This document shows positions 18,871 through 27,578 of a DNA stretch of 64,000 nt, one piece after another (the stretch's first letter is position 1; each line of letters begins with the position of its first letter). The notes beneath the pieces were generated by a model that did not search any database, was not told the origin of the DNA, and saw only the letters and a program-made list of their open reading frames with translations. This DNA is from Tsuneonella flava (lineage in GTDB: Bacteria; Pseudomonadota; Alphaproteobacteria; Sphingomonadales; Sphingomonadaceae), in NCBI RefSeq assembly GCF_002870965.1, contig NZ_PHSO01000005.1, positions 496,001 through 560,000 on the forward strand, written 5' to 3'. The position numbers were made by a program, and so were the translations under genes.

Positions 18871-19550
18871 CAATCTGTCCCGAACCGTGCCTTGAGTCCC
18901 GCAAGGACCACATTGAACGCTTCCAGATACACATCCTCCTCAGTTGCAGGCCCGGCTTCGAGAGCATGGGCCAGATTCGGGAAATGCTGCGTATCGACAG
19001 GCGGCATGGCGGGTGTGTGATAGGCTTCTGCGGCCGCCGCAAAGAGAGAAGACCCGTAAGTGAACTTCTCGATCGCTTCCAGCAATATGGCATGCGCTTC
19101 AGGCGGGTAGGGACTGGTCGCCAGCGTATGTTCGTAAGCGGGCAGCATCAGTTGCCGCGGGAAAAATCGCAGCAGCAAGGTCGTCGCGTTAGGATGCCGC
19201 ATGGCAACGCGGCGCGTGGCGAGACCCAACTCGATCGTTCGCGTCTCCCAGTCGTCGGACCAGGTATCCTGTTCCCGATCGACCTCGTCGAGCAGCGCGC
19301 GCGCGACTTGCGCCAGCAGTTCGTCCTTGTCCCGAAAGTGATGGTACAGGGACGGGGCGCGGACATTCATTTCCTTGGCGAGGGCGCCCAGGCTCAGCCC
19401 TTCCAACCCTTCACGGTCGATAAGTTTCAGCGCCTTTTGTACTGCCGCATTACGCGTGATCAGCGGCTTGGTAGGCCTGCCCGCTTTTCCGGAGGAACCT
19501 TTGCGTTGCGCGGGTTTCTCCGCCCCGTTTACACTCTTCATTTTCGCCAT
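18870..19550 (-). CDS. TetR-family transcriptional regulator of the catabolic island
   Basis: The likely start is ATG 19550 (MAKMKSVNGAEKPAQ) with AAAAGG upstream, giving 226 residues; a longer in-frame start at 19586 is possible. After a basic N-terminal tail the TetR helix-turn-helix (about residues 35-80) contains LSLGALAKEMNVRAPSLYHH, and the C-terminal part is the ligand-binding domain. A consensus palindrome (copy 4) lies in its own divergent promoter, and six more copies precede the other transcription units of the island. It is therefore the best candidate for the local repressor. The ligand is probably a pathway CoA ester or the substrate (inference). Confidence 0.9.
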   Translation of the reverse strand: MAKMKSVNGAEKPAQRKGSSGKAGRPTKPLITRNAAVQKALKLIDREGLEGLSLGALAKEMNVRAPSLYHHFRDKDELLAQVARALLDEVDREQDTWSDDWETRTIELGLATRRVAMRHPNATTLLLRFFPRQLMLPAYEHTLATSPYPPEAHAILLEAIEKFTYGSSLFAAAAEAYHTPAMPPVDTQHFPNLAHALEAGPATEEDVYLEAFNVVLAGLKARFGTD

Positions 19551-19614
19551 CGCACCTTTTCGAAGAAGAAGCCTTTTCCTTTGCATGGTTTGCCTAATGG
19601 CGAAAGGCTAGCCA

Positions 19615-19633
19615 AATCTAGTGTCATTAGATA
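19615..19633. promoter_or_regulatory. Palindromic operator, copy 4 (TetR autoregulation)
   Basis: AATCTAGTGTCATTAGATA lies between the TetR gene and the divergent alpha/beta hydrolase, 13 nt before the hydrolase start. This position would allow one bound dimer to control both genes. Confidence 0.8.
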
Positions 19634-19646
19634 AAGGGGTGGGAGG

Positions 19647-20531
19647 ATGCCCGGACGAGCTATAGAGAATACGCATATCGAGGTGCAGACCCTGCGGGTC
19701 GCTCGGTATTCGTCAGGCGAGAGTATTTCGATTGCCTGCGACGTTTCCGGTGCGGAAGGGGCGCCGCGCGTTATCCTGCTGCACGGGGGCGGGCAGACAC
19801 GACATAGCTGGTCAACGACGGCGCGTTCGCTCGCGGCCAACGGTTACCGCGTCTATAATTTCGATGCGCGCGGTCATGGCGAAAGCGATTGGTCCGCAGC
19901 AGGTGCGTACTCTTTACGCGATCGCGTCGGCGATCTCGAAAAGATCGTAGGACTGGAGCGAGGTGCCTTCGTCCTTGTTGGGGCGTCGCTAGGCGGTGCG
20001 ACAGCGCTTTGCGCGCTGGCGCAAGGTGTCAGGCCTGCAGGCGCTGTTCTTGTCGATATCGTCCCCGAGCCTGAGCAGGAAGGTATCGCGAAAATCACGG
20101 ACTTCATGGGGGCGCACTCCAACGGGTTCGCGAACCTCTCGGAGGCTGCCGACGCGGTTGCCGCTTATAATCCCTCCCGGCCCCGACCGGCCGACCCTTC
20201 GGGTTTGATGCGTAATCTGAGGCGGCGCGAGGGTGGCCGACTCTACTGGCACTGGGACCCTAAGATCCTCTCGGACGGCGCGAAAGGGCATCATGCGGAG
20301 GTCCAGACAGCTGCAGAGATTTTTGCCGAGGAAACCCCATGCCCGATCGCATTGGTACGCGGATTGAAGAGCGATGTGGTCAGCGACGAGGGAGTCGCGC
20401 GGTTTCGCGCTCTGATTCCCGATCTGGAGGTCTTCGATGTCGGCGGTGCAGGCCACATGGTGGCGGGCGACAACAATGATGCTTTTGAAGCGGCGGTGCT
20501 TTCCTTTCTTGCCCGCCATTTGCAGGTTTAG
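19647..20531 (+). CDS. Alpha/beta hydrolase
   Basis: The 294-residue protein shows the alpha/beta hydrolase landmarks: oxyanion segment LLHGGGQTRHSW (about 44-55), nucleophile elbow GASLGG with S114, and a late histidine in GGAGHMV. No signal peptide is present, so it acts in the cytoplasm. It could cleave a carboxylic or thio-ester, or a C-C bond. It shares an apparent operon with the following SDR (11-nt gap) and carries operator copy 4 just upstream. Confidence 0.9.
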   Translation: MPGRAIENTHIEVQTLRVARYSSGESISIACDVSGAEGAPRVILLHGGGQTRHSWSTTARSLAANGYRVYNFDARGHGESDWSAAGAYSLRDRVGDLEKIVGLERGAFVLVGASLGGATALCALAQGVRPAGAVLVDIVPEPEQEGIAKITDFMGAHSNGFANLSEAADAVAAYNPSRPRPADPSGLMRNLRRREGGRLYWHWDPKILSDGAKGHHAEVQTAAEIFAEETPCPIALVRGLKSDVVSDEGVARFRALIPDLEVFDVGGAGHMVAGDNNDAFEAAVLSFLARHLQV

Positions 20532-20542
20532 GGAGAATAGGA

Positions 20543-21298
20543 ATGCCGAAGCTAGACCAACGCGTTGCCATCATCACCGGGGCGAGCGCAGGCCTGGGAC
20601 GCAGTTTTGCACAGGTTCTTGCCCGCGAAGGTGCCAAAGCGGTGCTTGTGGCGCGCCGCGCCGAAGCGCTTGAAGCGCTGGTTGCCGAGATCGAGGGCGA
20701 GGGCGGGCAGGCGATTGCCGTGCAGGCAGATTTGACCGAAGCCGATGCCGCAGAACACGTCCTCGATGCGGCCACAGAGGCCTTCGGAACGCCGGATATC
20801 CTCATCAACAATGCCGGTATGGCCGATGCGGGTTTCGCCACCAAGCTTTCGCTTGATACGATCAACAAGGTGATCGACCTCGATTTTCGCGCCCCGTTCC
20901 TGCTGTCGCGCGGACTTGCCGACCGGCTGATCGCGCGTGAAATGCCCGGCTGGATCGTGAACCTCTCCTCGATCGGGTCGCGCTATTATGCACCGAAAAG
21001 CGCATCTGCGCTGTATTGCTCATGCAAGGCCGGCCTTATCCGTATGACTGAGACGCTGGCGATCGAATGGGCCGAATACGGCATCAATGTGAACGCGATT
21101 GCGCCGGGCTTGTTCGAAAGCGAGATGACCGAAGGGTTCATCGCTCGCAAAGGCGACCGGGTGCGGGAAGGCTTCCCGCGCAAACGGTTCGGCCAGCCCT
21201 CAGATCTGGCCAGCACCTTGCTCTACCTTGTCGATCCCGCATCGCGCTGCGTCACTGGCACCTGCATCATCGTGGATGACGCCCAGACGCCTCGCTAA
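20543..21298 (+). CDS. Short-chain dehydrogenase/reductase
   Basis: The 251-residue SDR has the cofactor motif TGASAGLGRS near residue 12, the NNAG stretch, and the catalytic YxxxK as Y-C-S-C-K (ALYCSCKAG). It should interconvert an alcohol and a ketone with NAD(P)H, possibly a hydroxyl on the island's substrate or a 3-hydroxyacyl-CoA. It follows the hydrolase by 11 nt. Its stop codon TAA overlaps the start of operator copy 5. Confidence 0.9.
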   Translation: MPKLDQRVAIITGASAGLGRSFAQVLAREGAKAVLVARRAEALEALVAEIEGEGGQAIAVQADLTEADAAEHVLDAATEAFGTPDILINNAGMADAGFATKLSLDTINKVIDLDFRAPFLLSRGLADRLIAREMPGWIVNLSSIGSRYYAPKSASALYCSCKAGLIRMTETLAIEWAEYGINVNAIAPGLFESEMTEGFIARKGDRVREGFPRKRFGQPSDLASTLLYLVDPASRCVTGTCIIVDDAQTPR

Positions 21299-21315
21299 TC
21301 TATTGCCATTAGATT
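21297..21315. promoter_or_regulatory. Palindromic operator, copy 5 (best match)
   Basis: AATCTATTGCCATTAGATT has 6-bp perfect outer arms and a TTGCCAT core. It begins inside the SDR stop codon and lies 39 nt before the Rieske oxygenase start. Confidence 0.85.
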
Positions 21316-21354
21316 TGGTTTCGATTAGAACCGGAAAAAAATGGAGAGATTGCC

Positions 21355-22539
21355 ATGAACGTTGCATCGAAAGTGCCGGGCGCGACAGAGCGCAAGATCA
21401 CCCGCCTGTCCGACCTGACCGAAAGCCAGCAGGGGGCTATCCGCCGCATTCCTGCGGAGAAGGACGCGTATACCGATCCGATTGCCGCTTCGCGGCAGAA
21501 CGAGATTTTTACTGGGCAGGCGCGGTTCGATGCCGAGCAGGAAAAGATCTTCAACCGCTTCCCCGTGCCGATCACGATGTCGGCGCTGCTTCCGGAAAAC
21601 GGCTCGGTCGTTGCAGTTGAGGCCTATGGCAAGCCGCTGCTCGTGTCGCGGACCCGCGATGGCGAGATCAAGGTGCTGATCAATGCCTGCCAGCACAAGG
21701 GTTCCAAGCTGGTCGAGGATTGCGAAGTTCACAAGCAGGGGCGGCTGACCTGCCCCTATCATGCCTGGACATACGGCATTGATGGCAAGCTGATCGGCGT
21801 TGCCCGCTCGGACATGTTCGACAATCTCGACAAGTCGCAGCGCAGCCTGGTCGAACTGCCCAGCAAGGTGTGGGGCGGCGTGGTCTATGCGCAGCTCGAC
21901 GGGAGCGAGCCGGACTGGTCCAACCTGTCGGATCAGGTGGCAGAGGATCTCGACGCGCTCGGGCTCGAATCGGGGCACGTCTACGGGCGTCAGACTTTCG
22001 ACCTCAAGGCGAACTGGAAGGTCGTCCTGGAGCCATTTCTGGAAGGCTATCACGTCCAGCGGCTGCATGCGGCCTCGATCGGCGATCTGTTCGCAGACGC
22101 GCCCACCATCGTGGACACGTTCGGTCCGAACATTCGCCAGGTTTCGGGCCGGATCGGCTACGAGCCTGAGATGCTCGACGCGGATGAGAATGCCAACATC
22201 CACAAGCTCGTTACCCATGCCTACACCGCGTTTCCGAACGTCGTCGTGGTCACGAGCCAGTACTACACCAGCGTGATGCTGCTCATGCCCTACGCAACGG
22301 ACAGGACGATCGTGCACTATTACATGATTACCCCGGGACCGGCGACTACGCCTAAGGCGAAGGACGTCTTCTCGCGCTCTTACGAGATGATTATCGGGGT
22401 GTTCGGCGGTGAGGATTTCCGCGCGGCAGAAATTTCGCAGGCAGGCCTTGGGGCGGGTGTTCCGAAGGAAACCGTCTATTGCGGGCTGGAGGAGAACATC
22501 GTTCGTTACTACGACGAAATCGAAAAGCTGCTCGACTGA
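21355..22539 (+). CDS. Rieske non-heme iron oxygenase, alpha-subunit type
   Basis: The 394-residue protein carries the Rieske [2Fe-2S] ligands C112-x-H114 and C133-x2-H136 (ACQHKG and CPYHAW). The mononuclear iron site is E/D followed by H233 and H238 (EGYHVQRLHA). It would hydroxylate or dihydroxylate a ring or activated carbon. No small beta subunit or ferredoxin follows, so it may be a homomeric single-component oxygenase of the KshA / phenylpropionate-dioxygenase kind supplied by the island's reductase. It is 5 nt from the acyl-CoA dehydrogenase gene downstream and behind operator copy 5. Confidence 0.92.
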   Translation: MNVASKVPGATERKITRLSDLTESQQGAIRRIPAEKDAYTDPIAASRQNEIFTGQARFDAEQEKIFNRFPVPITMSALLPENGSVVAVEAYGKPLLVSRTRDGEIKVLINACQHKGSKLVEDCEVHKQGRLTCPYHAWTYGIDGKLIGVARSDMFDNLDKSQRSLVELPSKVWGGVVYAQLDGSEPDWSNLSDQVAEDLDALGLESGHVYGRQTFDLKANWKVVLEPFLEGYHVQRLHAASIGDLFADAPTIVDTFGPNIRQVSGRIGYEPEMLDADENANIHKLVTHAYTAFPNVVVVTSQYYTSVMLLMPYATDRTIVHYYMITPGPATTPKAKDVFSRSYEMIIGVFGGEDFRAAEISQAGLGAGVPKETVYCGLEENIVRYYDEIEKLLD

Positions 22540-22544
22540 CACTC

Positions 22545-23567
22545 ATGGACACTGAACAGTCGGAGGATGCTCTGGCCCTGCGCCAGGCACTCGAAGCACG
22601 TCTTGCGCGTTGCCCAATCGACGAGACTTGGGGCGCGCTGGCTGAGGCGGAGGTTTTGGGCATATGCGTGCCGGAGGCACACGGCGGCCTGGGGCTAAGC
22701 TGTGCGGAAGCTGCGCCGGTCTTCGAAGTGCTGGGCGCGCTGTGTCGCCCGACCCGCTTCCTCGAAAGCTCTGTCATCGCGGCCAGTTTGCTGAGCGATC
22801 TGGAGAGCGCGCGGGCAGCGGCCCTGCTCAGCCGGTTGAGCGATCCGCAATTCGTGATCGCCATCGCCGGGACCGAGCCGGACACCGCGCGCGACCTGCG
22901 CCTGGACGATACCCACCTGAGCGGAGACGCCACGCTCGTCCTCGATGGCGGCGAGGCAGACGTGATCCTTGCCCTCGTGCGCCTGCCGGAGCATGTGGTT
23001 CTGGTCGAGGCGCGCGGTGAGGTGGTGGCTCGCTATCCGACCATCGACGGGCGGATGGCGGCGGACCTGCGGTTCGACGAGAGCCGCTGCGACATCCTGT
23101 CCGAAGACTGCTCTGCATCGCTGGCGAAAGCGCTCGACACAGCTATCGCGTGTACTGCGATCGAGGCTGCGGCAAGTATGCGGCAACTGGTGGAGGACAC
23201 CGCCGAGCATGTCCGCCAGCGTGAGCAGTTCGGCCAGGCCATCGGCCAATTCCAGGCAGTGCAGCACCGGCTGGTCGACATGCATATCGCGGCACGCCGC
23301 GCGGGTGCGATCGCACACCGTGCGCTGGCGGCCTGCACAAACGGATCGGATCGCCGCGCAGCGCTGGTGAGCGTGGCCAAGGTGACGGTGGCGGAAACCG
23401 GGCGCTTCGTCGGCCAGAATGCGGTGCAACTGCACGGCGCGATGGGCATGACCGACGAACTGCCCGTGGGCCGCTATTTCAAGCGGCTGACCGTGATCGA
23501 GCAGCAGCTGGGCGACCGCGACACGCATCTGGCGCGTTTCGCCAGCGAAGAGCGGGCCGCAAGCTAG
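22545..23567 (+). CDS. Short acyl-CoA dehydrogenase, heteromeric-type subunit
   Basis: The start is ATG 22545, giving 340 residues, clearly shorter than the usual 380-400. The C-terminal four-helix region is well kept (EQFGQAIGQFQAVQHRLVDM and VQLHGAMGMTDELPVGRYF). The N-terminal helical domain is reduced and the middle beta domain diverged. Such short forms are typical of subunits of alpha2beta2 dehydrogenases acting on steroid or other bulky acyl-CoAs. The likely partner is the minus-strand dehydrogenase at 24403-25614 (inference). It follows the Rieske gene by 5 nt. Confidence 0.85.
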   Translation: MDTEQSEDALALRQALEARLARCPIDETWGALAEAEVLGICVPEAHGGLGLSCAEAAPVFEVLGALCRPTRFLESSVIAASLLSDLESARAAALLSRLSDPQFVIAIAGTEPDTARDLRLDDTHLSGDATLVLDGGEADVILALVRLPEHVVLVEARGEVVARYPTIDGRMAADLRFDESRCDILSEDCSASLAKALDTAIACTAIEAAASMRQLVEDTAEHVRQREQFGQAIGQFQAVQHRLVDMHIAARRAGAIAHRALAACTNGSDRRAALVSVAKVTVAETGRFVGQNAVQLHGAMGMTDELPVGRYFKRLTVIEQQLGDRDTHLARFASEERAAS

Positions 23568-23662
23568 GCAGCGCGGACAAATTCTGCCCGCATCGATTGT
23601 CCGCTGTCGGGCGGCTTACGACCGACGCTCGATGACTGAAATGGGGTGCTTAGCTGCCTCGC

Positions 23663-24283
23663 CTATCTCTCGAATACAGCCGCCATTCTCTCCCGATCGT
23701 AATCGAGCAGCCATCCGCTGCATTGAACATAAAGTTCTTCCAGCGGCGCTTTATTGAGGCAGGTGACATCCATCCCCCGGTCGTCATAGGCATTGACGCA
23801 TAGACCCCGCGCCAAATCGACAAATTTGGCGAACACTGGTGCCCTAGGCGCTACTCCCAAGTCGTGCGCGATTTGATTCCACAAGAGGATGTCGGCTTGC
23901 TCCCAAGTCAGGCTAACAGCGCGTTGAGTCCAAGCCTCTGCCTCAGGATCCTCTTCATCATCAGGCCGCCAAGAGCCTGCCCACTCGGCAAGGGGGGCTT
24001 CTGTTGAGACGCCCAACTCTGCCAGATGTTCAAATGCGGTCCCTGTCGTCCAGCCCAACCACTCGGCAGCCATTTCTTTGCTCGGCTCAGAGCAGGCCGC
24101 GATGATGCCGACGATACTATCTGACGGCAGTGCTAAGCGCGCGAGTTTACGAGCACGGTCGTAACTCCTTGTGAACATGGTCACATACCGTCCTGAATGC
24201 TCGCCATCATCAAGCTCAAACCGCAGTCGGTAAGGCGAGGCCCACAAATCGCGCTGCCAATTAGGACCGAAAGACAGAGACAT
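23663..24283 (-). CDS. DUF3885-like protein
   Basis: The 206-residue protein has a C-terminal part with the pattern VNAYDDRGMDV ... EELYVQCSGWLLDYDRERM, as in DUF3885, whose function is unknown. No signal peptide or membrane segment is seen. The gene lies between the dehydrogenase genes of the catabolic island and has no operator upstream; its codon use looks less biased than its neighbours. It is probably an unrelated insert. An imperfect hairpin (GCGGACAA at 23573-23580 with TTGTCCGC at 23597-23604) separates it from the gene to the left. Confidence 0.7.
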   Translation of the reverse strand: MSLSFGPNWQRDLWASPYRLRFELDDGEHSGRYVTMFTRSYDRARKLARLALPSDSIVGIIAACSEPSKEMAAEWLGWTTGTAFEHLAELGVSTEAPLAEWAGSWRPDDEEDPEAEAWTQRAVSLTWEQADILLWNQIAHDLGVAPRAPVFAKFVDLARGLCVNAYDDRGMDVTCLNKAPLEELYVQCSGWLLDYDRERMAAVFER

Positions 24284-24402
24284 CAGGGAAACTTATCTTC
24301 CGAAAAGAATGTCCGCAATCGGGTCATTTTCCGAGGGCGGTTTCAGCGAGGTAATCGGCGATGGCGGACAGGGAAACGGCGAGCAGGATTTGCCCACACT
24401 GC

Positions 24403-25614
24403 CTAGAGGCCGAATTCCGCCTTCGCGATGATGTTGCGCTGGATCTCGTTGGTCCCGGCGTAGATCGTGCCGGCGCGTTCGTTCAGATAGCGTAGCGGCG
24501 CGACCGCTTCCCACGGGGCGTCGCTGCAATAATCCGCGATCGGCATGGGATAGGTCAGAACCTTGCCGCCCGGCGCGCTCACACCCGGTTGCCAAGCGCG
24601 CGATAGCGGCCCGGCGGCCTCCAGCTGCAATTCGGTAAAGCGCTGTTCGAGTTCGGTGCCGAGGATTTTCATCATCGAGGCATCGGTGCCCGTTGGCGCT
24701 CCGCTTGCCAGCTTGCCGAGGATTTCCATTTCGAGCGCGTCGAGCACCTCGATCTGCACTGCGAATTCATCCAACCTGCGATGGAGCGCGTCCGAGGGCT
24801 GACCAGCCGCCTGTGCAAGGTTGCCTCGCAGCGTATCGAGCGCTGCCTTCAGCGCGGGTGCATAGGCCGAACTGCCGCGTTCGAAGTCGAGCAGATATTT
24901 CGCCACCGTCCAGCCCCGATCGACTTCGCCCAGAACATTGGCCACCGGCACGCGGACATTGTCGAAGAAGACCTGGCTCTGAATCCACTCCCCGCTCGAC
25001 ATGGTGATCGGCTGAACCTCGATCCCCGGCGTCTCCATGTCGATCAGCAGGAAGGTGATGCCCTGCTGCTTGCGCTCTGCCCTGGTGGTCCGCACGAGGC
25101 AGAACATCCAGTTCGCTTCGTTGGCGTGGGTGGTCCAGATCTTGGAGCCATTGCACACGAAGTCGTCGCCCTCCCGGCGCGCGCTCATCTGCAAGGCGGC
25201 GAGGTCCGATCCGGCCTGCGGTTCGGAATAGCCCTGACACCAGAAATGCTCACCGCTCAGCATGCGGGGCAGGAAGAAGCTCTTCTGCTCATCGGTGCCG
25301 AAGCCAATGATCGCGGGTCCGGCCATCTTGATACCCATCGGCGAAACGGGCGGAGCACCGGCCTTCACCCGCTCGCTTTCATAGATATGGCGCTGCCGCG
25401 CACTCCAGCCTGCGCCGCCATACTCCACCGGCCAGGCGGGGGCAGCCCATCCTTTTGCATGAAGGATGCGCTGCCACTCCATACTCGCCAAGTGGTCGGC
25501 ATAAACGCTCGTCATCCGGGCGCCTGCCTTCTTGAGATCGGGCGTCAGCTCGGCACGCAGGAACGCGCGCACCTCTTTTCGGAAGGCCTCGTCCTGCGTG
25601 CTCTCGCCGTTCAT
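24403..25614 (-). CDS. Acyl-CoA dehydrogenase
   Basis: The start is ATG 25614 (MNGESTQDEAFRKEVRAFL), whose ATGA overlaps the aldehyde dehydrogenase stop; the protein has 403 residues. All three domains are present: an N-terminal helical part, the flavin-binding middle (FWCQGYSEPQAGSDLAALQM and ICT-like KIWTTHANEANW), and a C-terminal helical part ending GTNEIQRNIIAKAEFGL. It would introduce an alpha-beta double bond in an acyl-CoA. The short dehydrogenase at 22545 is a possible second subunit. The long upstream in-frame extension is aldehyde dehydrogenase coding sequence and is rejected. Confidence 0.9.
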   Translation of the reverse strand: MNGESTQDEAFRKEVRAFLRAELTPDLKKAGARMTSVYADHLASMEWQRILHAKGWAAPAWPVEYGGAGWSARQRHIYESERVKAGAPPVSPMGIKMAGPAIIGFGTDEQKSFFLPRMLSGEHFWCQGYSEPQAGSDLAALQMSARREGDDFVCNGSKIWTTHANEANWMFCLVRTTRAERKQQGITFLLIDMETPGIEVQPITMSSGEWIQSQVFFDNVRVPVANVLGEVDRGWTVAKYLLDFERGSSAYAPALKAALDTLRGNLAQAAGQPSDALHRRLDEFAVQIEVLDALEMEILGKLASGAPTGTDASMMKILGTELEQRFTELQLEAAGPLSRAWQPGVSAPGGKVLTYPMPIADYCSDAPWEAVAPLRYLNERAGTIYAGTNEIQRNIIAKAEFGL

Positions 25615-27035
25615 GCCACTGTGTCCGCTTTGGGAATGAAGAGCGCCTTCGGGCGTGTGAATTCGAGCAGACCGGCCACGCCGTTCTCCTGACCGAAGCC
25701 CGATTGCTTGGCCCCGGCGAGCGGGGTGAACGGCGTCGACTGGAGGCATTGGTTGATCCAGACGGTGCCCGTATCGAGCCGGTGTGCGGTCGCGGTGGCC
25801 TGCTCGATATTCGACGACCACACCGCCCCGGCAAGGCCGTATTCGGTGTCGTTCGCGCGCTGGACGACGTCGTCGACATCGGTCCACTTCAGCAGTGGCA
25901 GGACCGGGCCGAAGGCTTCCTCAGTCACGACCTTCGCATCCTCGGGCGGGTTGTCGACCAGCGTCAGCGGGATGAAATAGCCCTTCTCGGGCACATCCGC
26001 ACCTTCGATCAGGGTGAGGCCATTCGCCTTCGCATCCTCGATCAGCGCGAGCACGCGCCTGTACTGGGCTTCGTTCTGGATCGGACCGAACCGCGTGCCC
26101 TGCTGCGATCCATCGCCGACCTTCGCGTCCTTTGCCAGCTGGGCGAGCCGGTCGCGCAGGGCGTCGTAGATATCCTCGTGAATATACATCCGCTTGGTCG
26201 CGACACAGACCTGTGCGGTGTTGTGGAATGCACCTTCGAACAGCTGTTCGGCGACCTTGTCGACATCGACATCGGGGAAGATGATCGAGGCATCATTGCC
26301 GCCGAGTTCCAGCGTGATCCGCTTCAGATCGCGCGACGCGCTTTCCATCACCTTGCGCCCGGTCTGGGTGGACCCGGTGAAGGAGATTTTCGCAAAGCCG
26401 GGATGCGAGGTCATCATCGGGCCCAGCTCGTCGCCGCCAGAGATGATGTTGATCACCCCCGCAGGCGCCACATCCTTGATCAGCTCGCCGAGCTTCAGCG
26501 TGGTCAGCGGGGTAAAGGGGGAGGGTTTGAGGACCAGCGTATTGCCCGCAAGCAGCGCGGGGCCGATCTTCCATGCGGCGAGCAGGATCGGGAAATTCCA
26601 CGGCACCAGCGCGCAGACCACGCCCAGCGGAACGTGATGAACTTCGATTCGACGGTCGTCGGTGTCTTCGGTGACCTCGACCGGGATGTCGAGCATGGTG
26701 GTCGCCTTCAGCCACATCGCAGCGCCCAGCAGTTCGGCCTTTGCGGCGGGCACGGGGCGGCCATGTTCGCGGGTGAACAGTGATGCCAGTTCGTCCACGT
26801 GTTCCTCGATCGCGCCCGCGATGGCGTGGAGGGCTTTCTTGCGTTCGTCGATGGGCGAGGCGCTCCACGCAGGGAAGGCGTCCGTCGCGGCGGTCACTGC
26901 TGCATTGAGAAGCGCTTCACCAGCTTTGGGGGCTTGGGCGAAAACTTCTCCTGTGGCCGGATTGCGTACATCCATCGTGGCATTGCCAGCTTCGCACTGG
27001 CCGCCGATCAGGTGACAAAAACTCTCTGTGTTCAT
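25611..27035 (-). CDS. Aldehyde dehydrogenase (NAD(P)+)
   Basis: The 474-residue ALDH has the expected PWNFP segment, LELGGND with the general-base glutamate, and the catalytic cysteine in NTAQVCVATKR. It oxidises an aldehyde to the acid that the CoA ligase could then activate. It is the first gene of a two-gene minus-strand operon with the acyl-CoA dehydrogenase (ATGA overlap). Operator copy 6 lies 62 nt upstream in the divergent promoter shared with the GFA/CoA-transferase operon. Confidence 0.93.
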   Translation of the reverse strand: MNTESFCHLIGGQCEAGNATMDVRNPATGEVFAQAPKAGEALLNAAVTAATDAFPAWSASPIDERKKALHAIAGAIEEHVDELASLFTREHGRPVPAAKAELLGAAMWLKATTMLDIPVEVTEDTDDRRIEVHHVPLGVVCALVPWNFPILLAAWKIGPALLAGNTLVLKPSPFTPLTTLKLGELIKDVAPAGVINIISGGDELGPMMTSHPGFAKISFTGSTQTGRKVMESASRDLKRITLELGGNDASIIFPDVDVDKVAEQLFEGAFHNTAQVCVATKRMYIHEDIYDALRDRLAQLAKDAKVGDGSQQGTRFGPIQNEAQYRRVLALIEDAKANGLTLIEGADVPEKGYFIPLTLVDNPPEDAKVVTEEAFGPVLPLLKWTDVDDVVQRANDTEYGLAGAVWSSNIEQATATAHRLDTGTVWINQCLQSTPFTPLAGAKQSGFGQENGVAGLLEFTRPKALFIPKADTVA

Positions 27036-27097
27036 GGCGACGATCTTTCCTCTCCGAATTTTGGGAATCTCGTATTCATCCCTTGAAGGAGGTTTAC

Positions 27098-27116
27098 AAC
27101 CTAACGACGTTAGATA
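27098..27116. promoter_or_regulatory. Palindromic operator, copy 6
   Basis: AACCTAACGACGTTAGATA is palindromic (CTAACG-A-CGTTAG) and fits the consensus with ACG/CGT in the core instead of TTG/CAT. It lies between the divergent aldehyde dehydrogenase and GFA-family operons, 36 nt before the latter. Confidence 0.75.
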
Positions 27117-27152
27117 AAAGGCGCTCTATAAAAAATTTCGAGAGGAAGCGGG

Positions 27153-27578
27153 ATGAGCGAAAGCGAAATCATCGAAGGCGGCTGTAATTGCAGGCATGTG
27201 CAGTACAAATTGCACGGAGCCCCCCTGGCAGTTGCCGCCTGCCATTGCCGCAACTGCCAGCGCCAGTCGGGCTCGGCTTACTCGGTCAATCTTGTCGTCG
27301 CTGCGGATTCGGTCGCGATCAAAGGCGAGTTGGCCTGCTATGAAGACCCGGACAGCGAGAGCGGCAAGCCGGTATTGCGCGAGTTTTGCCCCAATTGCGG
27401 TTCGCCCATCCGGTCGATTCCCACGGCGAGCCCGGCCATGGTCGCGATCAAGGCGGGCACGCTCGACAATCCCGGCGCGTTCCCTCCCGCAATTCATATC
27501 TGGACCTGCCAGATGCTGGACTGGGTCGATGTTCCCGAAGGCGTGCCCCAGTTTCCCAAGGGACCGCAACGGGCATGA
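27153..27578 (+). CDS. GFA / CENP-V-type zinc protein
   Basis: The 141-residue protein has the GFA-family metal-binding cysteines: CNCRHVQ near residue 12, CHCRNCQRQSG near 31, and FCPNCGSP near 87. GFA proteins are small zinc beta-tent proteins; some act on glutathione adducts but most have unknown roles. It opens the long plus-strand operon that ends with the APH-type kinase. It overlaps the CoA-transferase gene by ATGA, so translation is probably coupled. Its function in this pathway is unknown. Confidence 0.88.
   Translation: MSESEIIEGGCNCRHVQYKLHGAPLAVAACHCRNCQRQSGSAYSVNLVVAADSVAIKGELACYEDPDSESGKPVLREFCPNCGSPIRSIPTASPAMVAIKAGTLDNPGAFPPAIHIWTCQMLDWVDVPEGVPQFPKGPQRA

Noticed and set aside
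24293-24595. Minus-strand frame with the tail ITSLKPPSENDPIAD
   Set aside because: Most of it overlaps the dehydrogenase gene in another frame; the 119-nt gap is too short to support a gene, though a decayed gene end is possible.
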